Of a DNA stretch of 64,000 nt, positions 35,883-48,326 are shown piece by piece (position 1 is the first letter of the stretch; each line of letters starts with the position of its first letter). The stretch spans positions 186,001-250,000 of the forward strand of contig CAJQUW010013690.1 in assembly GCA_907163375.1 (NCBI GenBank). The letters run 5' to 3'. A program made the translations under genes and the position numbers. Below the pieces are notes generated by a model that saw only the letters and a list, made by a program, of their open reading frames with translations, was not told the origin of the DNA and did no database searches. The stretch comes from Prostheceraeus crozeri. Lineage: Eukaryota; Platyhelminthes; Polycladida; Euryleptidae.

Positions 35883-37480
35883 CAGTAAAACCTGCTTGTA
35901 GTGGACCCTCTCCATAATGGACACTCGTACGCAATGGACACTTTGTCCTGCATAATTTGCATTTCTCATTGGAATGCCCCTTGCCATAGTGGACACCTGC
36001 TCAACGTGGACAATGGACAACATTTTGTGACAATTTCCCTCAATAGGTGTGGACAAACACATCATCAAAGTGGTTAATTCTCAAGATGAGATTGCTGTGT
36101 ATGGCAATCTCGTCTTAAGTTTTGTTATGAAAACACGATGATTGACACGAATTGACATTATTCCCATCTCATGATAATTAAATTAACACATTGCCGCACT
36201 TGTAAACAGTCCAAACCAAGCAAACGATTGATGATGTTGTCTGAAACTCTTCAAACTCGTCGGCCACTCACGATGAGGTGACATAATCGCTTAATTGACT
36301 TTCATGATAAAATATGTCTTAAGCAATGCTGAGTCTTTCAGAAAAAGTTAAATGCATTCGTTTAAGTGAAAAGGGCTTACCAGTAAGAAAAATTGCCAAG
36401 GAAATGAAAGTTGGGAAGAGACAAATTGGCAACATTTTGGGAAGAAAAGAAGAAATTCTACAGACATTTTCATCGGGAGAAGTTAGCATCGTAGAAGTTA
36501 GAAAAATCTACGATTAAAAAGTGTTTCTACAAATGTGGATTCAAGTTTCCCTCAGACAGTGATATACTGGAAGCGGTTTCAACAGACTTGGACCTAGATT
36601 CTAACCACCGCATCCTTGATCCCGAAATCACTCTAGACGAAGTTATTAGTTTCGACGACAACATTGAAACCAATGATCCTACAGATACGTGTGATCCTGA
36701 TCCATCAGATACTGAATCTGAATCAGAATGTGAAGAGAAACCAACAGCTATGAAACCATTGAGTGAATACCAAATGCATTTAAATGACTTATTAGCAAGG
36801 GCAATGGAATCCAATGACGAAGAGAGTGTAGATATGATAATTAAGCTTCAAGGACGTTTTCGCATAAAGCAGTTAAAGAGTTCGAAAGTGGCCAGACAAA
36901 CTCATATTGACAATTTTTTAAACCACAATAGACAGTTATCTTCTGAACTTGCGTACCTTCCTGTGAGAAGAAATCTCTCAATAAAACATGTTCAATTAAA
37001 CTGATCGATGTATTTAATTTTTGGTTTTAACTTCATGATAAAGGAAAGTGTGTAGATCATTATAATGCGTATATTAAGTGATCATTGACATAATTCACTG
37101 ACCAGAAAATATATCAATTAACAAATTCGTATACACGTAGCAAACAGCATAAATTATTCAAATAATTAAGTTTCCCATGATACAGAAGTACGAATAGAGT
37201 TTACGGTGATCATATACATCATACAATAACATAATATATGCATAATATTATATATTCTATAATGTATTTGCAAATAATTTCAGTATTTACATAATACTAA
37301 TATACGCATGTGCAGAATATAACCACTATAAGTACTTTCATATGATTAAAAAACGATAATAATAACGACAAAGTGAGTATTGAAGTAAACGCAGATGGAC
37401 CCCTTTACATAATGGACACCTGTTCTCAATGGACACTTTGAGCTGCCAAAAATGGTGTCCATTAAATAGAGGTTTTACTG
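35883..37480 (+). mobile_element. pogo/Tigger transposon, internally deleted
   Basis: The ends are cagtaaaacctgcttgtagt on the left and the complement of cagtaaaacctctatttaat on the right, each flanked by TA. Subterminal zones at both ends repeat atggacac(c/t), often as taatggacacctg. The 1.6-kb body keeps the start and the end of a Tigger-type transposase gene and lacks the DDE core, so it is non-autonomous. Confidence 0.9.
36326..37004 (+). pseudogene. pogo/Tigger transposase, DDE domain deleted
   Basis: The first frame (36326..36517) encodes a CENP-B-type N-terminal helix-turn-helix: LSEKVKCIRLSEKGLPVRKI, then VGKRQIGNILGRKEEIL. From 36510, in another frame, TIKKCFYKCGFKFP follows. This is the segment that comes after the DDE catalytic domain in Tigger proteins. 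It continues in an acidic tail (SFDDNIETNDPTDT, DPSDTESESECEE) to a stop at 37004. About 250 to 300 residues, including all catalytic residues and the CENP-B C-terminal DNA-binding half, are missing at the join. The remaining halves are otherwise well kept, so the deletion is probably older than the copy's insertion. Confidence 0.88.
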
Positions 37481-38575
37481 TATTGGTCCGATGACGCAAA
37501 GTTACAAAGCTCTGATGGGCTGCTGAATGCGCATCAACCACAAAAGGTCGTGTTCCTTCACGAATAAGCAAATTTCTCGAGAATTAATGTTTGAAATATC
37601 TCTTTCTGTGGTTCATCTGTTTAATCCATAGAAATTAACAACACCATAGAAATGCCTCTATAGTCTAATTGGATCAGTTACTGCCAATCCAACTGGTGAC
37701 ATTTTTGAGTTCATAAGATGGTCCGCTTATTGGGGATTCACTTCATTAAATCTAACTGCATATAAGTTCGTGCCATCTCAAATATAAAGTACTAAAACAC
37801 ATCAATTATCCGTTAAATATTCCAACTGTTGTCGAAAAATACATAAAATTTTATCATCATTTTTCATCACCATTCGTTGCGCTGATTTGCTATCAAAGAA
37901 GTTTTGAGACAGAAAAAAAGACAGATAGATCCACTGGAGTTACCGTTTGATGTCTCAGATGTAAAGTACTCATCAGATTTGACAATTTCTTTTCGGAAGT
38001 GATCTCCCGAACTTGTTTCCGCTCATTCTGTCGTCTCATCAGGTGAATAGAGGGGAAGCGGTGGCAGACGAAGCTAATCGAAAATATATCACTAACTTTA
38101 GAGCCATTCTTGCACTTGATGAACTTTCTACTTCATTGTAAAATGGCATCAGATGTAGCAACTCGATTAGAACGAAAGTGTTTCATTTGTTTAATTTATG
38201 AAATGATGGAAGATAACTCGGGACTGTTGATCTCAGCTATCTTTTATATAGTACACTTTTATTGGTACAAGTCCAGTCATATTCCTTATTTGTTCACAAA
38301 AAGCGGTGCATTACAGCGAAATAATGTAGAAAAGTGGCACAAACAAAATACCACCAAAAGTCTTGCGTCAAATCATGGCTTCTAAATAGAACAAAAGATT
38401 GACTTAAACGTTTCTGTAGAGATTTGCAATGAACAAGTTAGCGAAATTTCAGCGGACATTTATCAGATATCACTTAGTTTGAACACACTACTGGCAAATC
38501 GCCTAAGTTAGTGCGCCTGCAATAATTGATAAATGCCGCTTTCTGCAAACACAATGTAAATAGAATAATTAGATA
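37481..38575. other. intron sequence, nothing recognised
   Basis: No supported features. Confidence 0.6.
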
Positions 38576-38819
38576 TTCAGTTGCATCCTCAGTTGAAAAA
38601 TGGGAGCAGACTGAATGCCTGCCATTTTGTCCAACATCATATTATCAATAACCTGTTGATTGCAAATCTCAAATTTACCCGCGCATGGCTGCAACTTTAA
38701 GAAAGGAGTACTGTCGATGTTCAGAGATGTGAACTAGACCTGCTGATGATCCCTGATATTGGATGAAATGGCAGCTATTCACATCTGTTCCCATTTTTAT
38801 ACTGATGATGCAACTCAAT
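38576..38819. mobile_element. foldback MITE, family B (full palindrome)
   Basis: The left arm (cagttgcatcctcagttgaa, aaatgggagcaga, ctgccattttgtccaacatc) is the inverse of the right arm (complement: gagttgcatcatcagtataa, aaatgggaacaga, gctgccatttcatccaatat). Single-arm relatives lie at 7051, 43987 and 55272. It is non-coding. Confidence 0.85.
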
Positions 38820-41800
38820 AATTAATTATTTTATTTACATGTGTTTCTGGAGAGCTTTAGGAGCTTTGATAGTTGCACCGCTATTTTTTTAATCTGTATG
38901 CTGGGATCTATTCTCCTGAACAAATTCATACAGTTTCTCTGAGAATAACTCCAATGTATCAAACTTTGCATGAGGAAAGTAAACCTTCAGCACGACGCTC
39001 ATCATGAATACGTTTGGGAAAGAGGTAGGTCTACTCAGGCGTGTGATATAATGTAATACAATAATGTAATGTATTAAAAAATGGAACCATGCTGCACAGT
39101 GCTTTGCGACTCTGACGTGTGACGTTTATAGCCATTTTGTTTTTCATACATTATTCTTGAATAGCAACAAATTGCCAAACATCGCATGGCTGAAAGTTTA
39201 AAAAAAAATCCAAGCAGATATCCAAACAGGTCAACCCAGGGAGATACATGTTCACACAACACAATTGTCAACTTGCACGTATGACATTGATTGGAATACA
39301 ATTATTTTAAATGAAAATATGAACTTTGAGTATCGAGGTTATATACTTCATTGAATGCGTAGTAATGATATAGTGAAATATCAGAAATAGTAGTCTAAGC
39401 CTCACAATTACTAAATATCATGGCGATGAAATTCCAAAATTTTACCTTAGAAAATCCTGCGTGGGACTTATTCAATGCACATTCGGCAACACCTGTTTCT
39501 GAAACAATCCTTCGGAATCGAAGCTTTAAATTTGAAAATAGTGGTTAGGCCTACTATCTTAAGCCTGTCTATTTCACAATATAGAATATTAAAAATCATT
39601 CAAAATTTCTAACTTTGAATCAAATAATACGAAGCATGCAAAGTTCTAAAGTTCATCGAATTCACAACTTAGACCAGTCTCAAGCATACCATATATCAAC
39701 CACAAACATATGACACAAACCATATTTATAAGACGGATTGTAAATTATTATGCTATTACGGTTGTACAGATATTTGATTTTTAGATACATTCCGTGTCTT
39801 GTCAATGAGTGTTAGCTCTAACATAAGTGAAAAAAGAAAATGGAGTCAAACTTGAGAGTGAATTTCCAAAGCCTTAGGATTACTCATTTGCGACTGTTTC
39901 CGCATACATCAAACTCGACGGCTACTTTCTTTAACAAATCGGTAGGGATTATTCAAGCCGTCAATGGAATTGATTACGATGGCCTGAGAAGTACAGGAAA
40001 TCTAAAATGCGTTTATTTAATTGTTCAGCGACTGACAACTCTAAATGTATTTCTTAAAATAGAGAATATAATTAGATATTTTGGTCTTCAATATTGCAAC
40101 CGAGCGAGATTTCAGTTAGTGCATCGCAATTACCACAGAACTATATGAGAATAAATCGAAAATTTGATGCAAGCCCTTACATTATCAATTGAAATATTCA
40201 TGAATGCCTTTTATTATATGACAAAATTATTCTAATCACAAAAGATTTTTATATTTTGCTTTTGTGTGAAGCAACTATGCATATTAAATCATTTGAACGC
40301 TTTTTGTATTGGCAACACAATTAAAAGCAGTTACCATTAAACAACGACAGATGGCATAACTATAAATTTTTGACAGACTCAAACCTGTGCAAATAAAATG
40401 AGCATCTACTACAATTAAAATATAGTCCTTGATATAAAATAATGTAAAACAAAAAAAAATTAGGTAGTGAAAGCTCGTTAACAATATGCTACGATAGATG
40501 AGCGATGTCAATTGTTTATCGTTAATGATGCTCAATAGTTGTACGTCAGACTCTTTAAAAACCACAGTTAAATGATTTCATCGATGTCATTGAATGAGAA
40601 ATTTCATGAAAGTGAATGATTTTCTTCTTACTCTACAGACATGTGGCAAGAAAAGATTATGACAATAAAAGGTTTTTAAATTCTTAAAAAATTTCAGCTT
40701 CGTCTAGTTGAATTAATTTTCTGGAAAGCTGTAGATATCGATTTGCAATTACATGACTTATTTGGAACTCATATCGGAGTGACTGAATGAAATCTATCTT
40801 CTCTAGCCTTCAAAGTCTAATCGTCATCATCAGTCGACTAAGATTGCAAGTTTCTCTTTATTAAACTAAGTCATCAATCAACGACGGAAGTTATTACCGC
40901 GTTTTAAGTTGTTAATTGGTCTATTGCATATTGTTACAAAATGAGTATATAATTTGTCAGAAGCAATCAACTTTTCGGTTTGAATGAGGAATTTTAGCAC
41001 AATTTACCATTTCTCCAGATTTTAGAACCAATTTCGTATTTTACTATTTACTTTTGCCAATTGTTTTGACAATGATTTCGTTATTTGGACTCAGTTTCAA
41101 TGGGTTTTGTTCTGGGGATTTTGTAATTAATTAAAAATGCTCAGGTTTATTTTTGCAGAAAAAATAACGTTGCTTGAATGAAGATTAATCTATATTTAAT
41201 CTCATCAATCGATTATTGTAATTATTGGTTCGAAATTAATATATTTATTTTTCCTGATTTGAAATTTGCATCTCCGTATTTTCTTTGTTATTTTTGTCGC
41301 TTTTTTTGCATTTCATATTACACCTGTGTGCTGTTTTGTAAAATACTGCACATTTTGTAGCAAAACAAAACATTTCAATCAAAAGTATTTTTTTCATTCG
41401 AAAAGTCATAAGGTATACAACACCATTGAAATGGTGGAACTGTCGTCAAATCAACGACCCATCCTTTAATAAATAATTTGGCTCTATTATTGAACTACAA
41501 AAAGTGAGCCCGACTATATTATAAACACGAATCAAAATGTAATCCTTACATAAAGGATTTTTTTCGTGATATTTGTATTTTCATTCGCTTACAGTACGTT
41601 AACAATGACAGTATGAACATATACATCCTGCCATTTCATTTTGCAGCGTGAAATTCCGAAATACATATACATGTACCCTATAACTTGATGACAATGTTTC
41701 ATAAAAAATAAGATAGATAAAAAATTAAATGGCAAATTAGAATGATCAATTTTAAAAATCACACTCAAAATTGATTTTAAAGCAACAATACCATGTTTGC

Positions 41801-43986
41801 ATTTTCACTGCGTTTTCCGCTATTAAATAGATCACTATAAGAATTGATTTAGTGATACACGAAACCCTCCTTGACGCATTGGTTTCTGTCAAAAGGATTG
41901 AATAATGTAATGTGAAGAATCAAAAATAATCCTCTTATTTGAGACCGATCTCTCGAGACGATCAAAATGATAATTCTAGTCATCCATGTTAGTTTGAAAT
42001 ATGCTGAGGCCTATTTACGAATGCGTTTTTGATGCTATATCGGTTGATTACATACAATCTGCGTTATCTTGGCCTAAACCAGCATTAAAGCAATTTACAA
42101 GATATCAAAAGATCTCACAGGAGGTTTGGATGCACGATAATGACTTGGGATAATCTAATAGTATTTGAAATAGAATCCCTAAAAGATATTATCATTTTGA
42201 GAAAATGCAGAATGGCTTGACTTAATTAATCCCTCTGGAAATGAGCTCTCTCGTAGAAAACTTTGAAAACCGATACATAATAACTGCTATACTTCTCTGC
42301 ATTATTCTTCTTTGTCTACAGTGGGAAATATACGTAATGGTGTATCGATTTGAATGGTTTTGTAATATCGCTTCAGAGAAATGAATGCCGAACTCTGCTA
42401 CTGGCATTGACGTTTGAACTTAAAGAATTTCAAAGACTATGAATGCTTTTTTCTTAGTGATCGTTGATTTTAACAGCAGTTTGCGATGCATCTTTTGAAT
42501 TAGCATTTTATATATTGCTTTTGTTGTTATAGTTCAAACCTGTATTCTCAAAATTCACGATCGTGAGTAAGCAAGTGAGTAAAGTGTATATTTTTATTCA
42601 AATTGGAATTCAAATGTAATACACAAACATATTGCGCTAAAAGTATTCTTTTGGCTTCGAATCAGGACACATTGGAAAGTGAATAGCAAATGTAAACGTT
42701 TGTAGACGGAAGTGACAAAAGCCAGTCAGTTGCAAATTCATGTGATTTGTGATTTGTCGTAAGACAATAAAATTGATAGGTACAGGATATCATTTAATCG
42801 GTAATCAATTATTCGATTTGAGATAATTCATGCTAGAAAATAGACTGATACCTATAATTGGAAAATGAACTTCAATTTCTCATGTTCTTGTGGAACAGAT
42901 AGCATATCTATTCAATTCCCAGCCGCCTCTGTTGCGCACCTGTAATGCTTGTATGTGTCTTTCTCAACATATCGTCTCTTCTCTCGTTTCAAATTACCTC
43001 GGGTTCGCTATCTTCAAGCATTCTTTGCATCCTTTTTCACTAACACGTTTGTACAAAGGTTGTTGCATATTTGCTAGCATATTGATCTATTCAACGTCTT
43101 TAAAAGTAGTGAAAGGCATCAATTGCAGCTGAATCACCACTCTCAGCACAGCTGATATTATACTCAAAGTGCGGATTTAGCTTCTGATGAAAATTTATTT
43201 CGCATATCAATTCTTAATTGAGCATAATAGACGAAGCACTTTAAGTATCATCTCCAGAATGTATTTAATTCTAACTCAGCAAAGTAGAATTTCTGTGACT
43301 TGCTATCTTATAGGAAAATAAAGCTTGAAAATTGAAGGCAGGCATTTTGAGAGCAAGATTAGCCAGCATTTCAAATTGATGATTAAGTCTCTGCTCAGTT
43401 CGCACTACATCCGTGGAAGTAACTGTGCGCAGGACACTGATCTATAATGATTCTTGTTGATTTTTGGAATACAATAGATTCTTGCTATTCTTGCAAGCTT
43501 GAATTATATTTAATTTTAATCACTGACATGGCTGGTCGGGCCTAAAGTAAGCTGGACCGCGCTCTAAGGGCCTGGAAAATCTGATGTCATGGCTAGGATA
43601 TAAACTACCCTGACACAAGCGCGTTAATTTTTCCCGAAGAATGATTTTCAGAGGATTTTAAGTCCACCACGTTCTACACAAAACATGCGGTTTTTGTGAG
43701 ATGTGGCATAAGTTTCAAAACATTTTATTGATGTAATGTGTTAATGATTACATGATAATTTTTCTTGGCAGGCGTGAGTCATGATTACGGTTCGAAAAAC
43801 AAGCACGCGTTTGCATACTTCTATAATGCATTCTATGCATATTCATCAAAAATAGCATCTAGCTAGAAAATGCTATACAGGTGGTGATGATCGAACTAGT
43901 TCCACTAATGTTATACATTTAATTTGCCGTTTTGCTGAATGTTCATCTTTACTTGTTGGCTCACTGGAAATAGAATAATAAACTAT
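38820..43986. other. intron sequence, nothing recognised (5.2 kb)
   Basis: This is the longest stretch without recognisable elements. Open frames such as 39840..40148 (102 codons) and 40565..40284 show no known domain, and I take them as chance in A+T-rich DNA. Confidence 0.5.
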
Positions 43987-44112
43987 TGAGGTGCATCCTC
44001 AGTTGAAAAAATGGGAGCAGACAGCTGCCATTTCATCCAACATCAGGAATCATTAGAAGGCCTAGTTCACATCTCGCAACATCGACTCAACTCCTCATTT
44101 AAAGATGCAACC
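43987..44112 (+). repeat. family B repeat, single arm
   Basis: It reads gaggtgcatcctcagttgaa, atgggagcagacagctgcca, then ccaacatcaggaatcat and gttcacatctcgcaacatcg. It is collinear with the left arm of the palindrome at 38576 and with 55272. Confidence 0.75.
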
Positions 44113-45348
44113 ATTCTTGGCCATCTTTGAGGTACTCACTTAGTATGTTCAGTGAAATTTTGATGGTTGTAATTAAGAAAATCAAACGTAGTATTTGATG
44201 AGTCCATGTCGAAATTTCACATATTCGTATCTCATTTGTTGACTCTGTCTATGACACATCTGACAGTGACTAATTAACACAAATAGTATAGTAAATCGTT
44301 CTTAACAAAAGTAATTAATTCAATTTTCTGTTTTATTTTCTGGAATAAAGCCTACTTTCTGATTATTCACATTTTCTCGTGGAACTGATCGCATAAACTC
44401 AGCTTGAACACAACAATTGATTTGCAAACAGCTTGCAATTTGCCACAGCCCCTCCCCCCGTCAGCCTTCTTTCAATATCCCAAATTTTAGTGCATGTTAA
44501 ATGATTGAACTCATGCAACGATAACGATCCACGTCAGTGCTGGAAAAAGAGTGAGTGAATTTGTTGAAGTGAGACGCTTTCTGTATACAACATGTCACTA
44601 CTTTTCAACGCTGTTAAAAATGAGCTAAGTTTATTCAAACAATGTCATTAATATGAGTGCATGTTAACAATGCAAAATCCAATGTGTGGGAGTGTTTTCA
44701 TTCATAATCCTTTGGGTATATTTTCTAAATTATTTTCCAATGTTAGATGGAGATTTCATTTTGCGTTTGTTATATTAACATATGATTGCGAATTTCATCG
44801 CTTAATTTTGCATGCATTACAATAGCACAACTTTCTAAATGATAAATCATTAAAAAGTTTTAAAGTTCAGGCATTGACTTTTGTATTCAGAATTGCTATT
44901 GGAGGAAATTCGCTTGGATTATTTAGCATTACACTTGCGGCTTGTGTCCACACTTTATTAAGTGTGATGTCACATTTCAATCAACTGATTGGCATGAAAT
45001 GAGACATGGAATGTCTTCAGATCATTTCCTTTCGTGTTTATCCACCATTGTCTATGAAGCTAGACATATTCAGATTTAGCAAGTTTTATGATGTCGGTAG
45101 ACACAAGCATTTTGAGCAATTTAATCCATATTTAACCACATTCTCGCATATATTGCTCATCAGAAGCATGATAGCAACACATGCACATAATCACATAATA
45201 TGAAATGACCTGAAGACGTTCCATGTCAAAAATTATGGCTCCGGGCGCAGTAGTTTTCGCTTGATCATTGAAAATGTAGAAAATTTCATTTTTACCTAAG
45301 AATTCAATCTGTGTCCCGCTGGATTGACATTTGTTTTCTTTTTTGATC
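44113..45348. other. intron sequence, nothing recognised
   Basis: No supported features. Confidence 0.6.
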
Positions 45349-45487
45349 ATGCCTGGCAAGAGGAGGAACTAACAAGAACTCGGCAGACGCGCAGATTCGT
45401 AGCAGGAATCTGCACCGTACATCATTCTACGAAAGTCTCATTTTTCGGCCTCGTTCCCTGCAGAAACTCGCTCTGACTGTCGGACTA
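45349..45487 (+). repeat. family A repeat, single copy
   Basis: It reads gcaagaggaggaactaacaa, actcggcagacgcgcagatt and cctcgttccctgcagaaact, close to the arms of the foldback at 2176..2555. Confidence 0.8.
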
Positions 45488-45865
45488 TTCTACAAAATAT
45501 AATGAATTCAATGCACAATTAAACTGTGCCAAATGCTAGCAATCTCGTGCTCGACACATTTAATTAGATTCCATTTGGAGGTTTGAATCGAGTATACAGT
45601 AGCAGAAGTCCAGATGGCAGTGAAATGTGTTCGTAGTACTGAGGCTAGCTAGTTACTGGCGCAGTCAATCTATAGTTCAACTAGGAAAACATATTAATTA
45701 CACTATGAAAATAGTTTAGTAAATACACAAAGAAGTAACGTTAATCCAAAAGGGACAAATGTAAACTATGGTAGAAGCAATTCAATTGCTCGTTCAGTAA
45801 AAAGATTAAATCAAATGTCAATGAAATTGATTCAAAGCTCATTCAAAGTTTATTTATTCATCCAC

Positions 45866-46372
45866 ATAATTAGGCAGGTCGTCTCTTCTTCTTGCTGACT
45901 AGATGAAAGGATTGGAACATGTAACGTTAATGAAATAGAACAATCTGCTGACATAATACCATAGAAACAGAATAATAAGCAGCCAGTTATACATTAACAC
46001 GCCAAACTGTGCAAAGTTTCAGTGAACTGTACCACACAGCAAAGAGACATAGGCGATATCAAGTTCTACAGAGAAGTTGTGAACGTTTTCTCGTGCGGCT
46101 GTTAATAATGATCGGAGGGTCCTACATTACTGAGAAAACCTTAGCACAATGATCTGAATTCTTCGAATCTGAAGAAATAGTGGCAATCGGAGCATTTTTA
46201 TGGAATTCACAGCAATCCGCAAACGACGCACTACTATTTTTCCAATCTCTGCAAGGTATTAAAAATTTCTTTTCCCCCCACTTAGTAATTTCCTGCATGT
46301 GCATCGTTTTGAATCAGTTTGCACTTCTATCAAAGTGATGCGCTTAAACAATCTAATTCTGTGGCTGTGAAA
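45866..46372 (+). repeat. family C dispersed repeat, copy 1
   Basis: About 500 bp are collinear with 58822..59345 (for example gcaggtcgtctcttcttctt, atctgctgacataatacca, accttagcacaatgatctga and gaatcagtttgcacttcta). It is non-coding. The copies are roughly 80-85% identical by eye. Confidence 0.85.
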
Positions 46373-46904
46373 TACACTTAACCTTAACGACAGCCCTTTG
46401 AAAAGACCATGCGTAGCTTTCCATGCACAGTTTGCTGGTGAAGTAGACGCATGCCAAACGGGTGCAACTTGCTGTAAATATGAACAGTGAGCATATTATA
46501 TATTTACATAGCTGCCTTCATTGTATTTCATGATACAAATACAATAAGCATCGCAAGCATTAATTTTGTGTTTACTGGACGTAACAATACAATAGCAAGT
46601 AATTTATGAAATTTTCACTATTAGTCTAATTTCAGTCAATGACCTGGTGATGATAACAAGGACTCATGTGATCAGCAACGTTTGTTAACGTTGTACGTTC
46701 ATAAAAGCGGTTGCATAGTCATAAATGACTGTAGTGGATCCTGGTGCTGTCATTAATGCGGTTGGTCGTTTCAAGAGTGTGGAAGATTTGTGATGCCACA
46801 CTGGTCGGTCAAATTCGACTTTAGAACACTGACATTATAATATTTGTGAGTAGAATGCTGTGAATTCCATCAAAACTGCAAATCTGCATTAATGATGCCA
46901 TCGT

Positions 46905-46970
46905 TTTGAATTAGTTTGCACTTCTAACAAAGTGATGCGGTTAAACAATCCAATTATGTGGTTCCATCAA
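46905..46970 (+). repeat. family C repeat, 3' piece
   Basis: It repeats atcgttttgaattagtttgc through acaatccaattatgtggtt, the last part of family C, about 600 bp downstream of copy 1. Confidence 0.75.
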
Positions 46971-47787
46971 TGCATGGAGTCTCACATGCAATAAAGTTAG
47001 TCCATAAGCAACTGCAAACCTGTCACCGTCTATGTTCATTGTTATCGTCTTTTTCTATCGAAATTTCTGCTGAAATCACCTCCGTAACTAAATGAAGGCC
47101 TTGTAGAAGTGTCAATAGAACGACAGCCTTATTACTTGAACCACCTGCAAAGAGATGCAGTCTCCGTCACCATCTATTTTCTCCTTTTCAATGCCACATT
47201 GAATGAGAAATTGAAATTTACAGTGATAGAAACGCCCGATCTTGCAGCCATGCAATCACCGAACAGCAGCTTCAATTAAAAATAATAAATGTTTGAAAAA
47301 GTGCAAAAAATCATTTGATTTACAGAGCTGATCATAAAAAACAGACCACCTAGACTACGCTGAAGTTCAATCGATTCTCATGCTTTCTAATCGTGTCGCA
47401 CAACAACGTGCCACACATCATTCGAGAGCTTACATTCTCAGCTTTAAAATGAGCCATGATGGACTTGCATTCGCTGTTGTATTTGTTGAGCAGTCCTCAA
47501 AATGTGAAGATCGCTAAATTTACAAAATGCAATTTTTCTATAAAAAAAACATTTGAGTATGACAATGAATCAGGCACGGGGAGAACAAGCATTTTCTGAG
47601 CTTTCTTTTGATATGCTGATCATCAAAATCAGTGAACTAGGAAAAAATTAGTGATCATAAATTAGAAAAAATTAGAAAAAATTAGAAATCATAAGTCTTT
47701 TGACTGAAAATGTTGTATTCTGACTTTTTCATCAAAAATGTTCATATTTGGTATCTTCAGAATCCCTGCAATGTGAGGAATGCTCCG
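46971..47787. other. intron sequence, nothing recognised
   Basis: No supported features beyond a triple 'attagaaaaa' run near 47660. Confidence 0.55.
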
Positions 47788-48262
47788 TACCGTGATCGAA
47801 AAGGTCGACTACTTTGACCAATGTACTTTATTTGACAGATTTTACACGAAAATTCATAAACTAAATATTTGTCGTTACAGTTATATTTATGACCGATCTG
47901 TTTACAAATGTCACATTGACAAAAGTCTTTATTATCTATTTTAGATTTTATTGTGTTCTGTAGTCTCTTGCCTGGTCTGGCTGTAATTCTCATGGGCAGA
48001 CCATATTTACGTTTCAGTTTATTCATTTTTCTATTACAGCTATCGCTGACAAAGTCTAAAGATAAGTTTATCCAATTAGGAGGCTTATCCAATGGTTTTA
48101 TTTTTCTGTTATTTTGATATGGTTTAAAGCCATTTTCCGAGAGTCTTTTATTCATAATATCTAAAGCAACAACTTCTTCATTCGGATTTGAACAGCGTTC
48201 TGAAACATATCTACGACTGTTGCTAACAAAATTGTCTTTAATATGGTGTGGGAGCCAACTAT
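47788..48262 (-). pseudogene. Penelope GIY-YIG endonuclease part (copy A, truncated)
   Basis: The linker and zinc-like motif CQCDICKQIGH are followed by YEFSCKICQIKYIGQSSRPF, the GIY-YIG core. Copy A ends inside the domain. This stretch is the near-exact inverse of 50256..50729. Confidence 0.9.
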
Positions 48263-48326
48263 CTTTCCTAAGGCAAATGCCAGAATGGTTGGGCTTACTA
48301 TACCATTTATACTGTATTTGATTATT

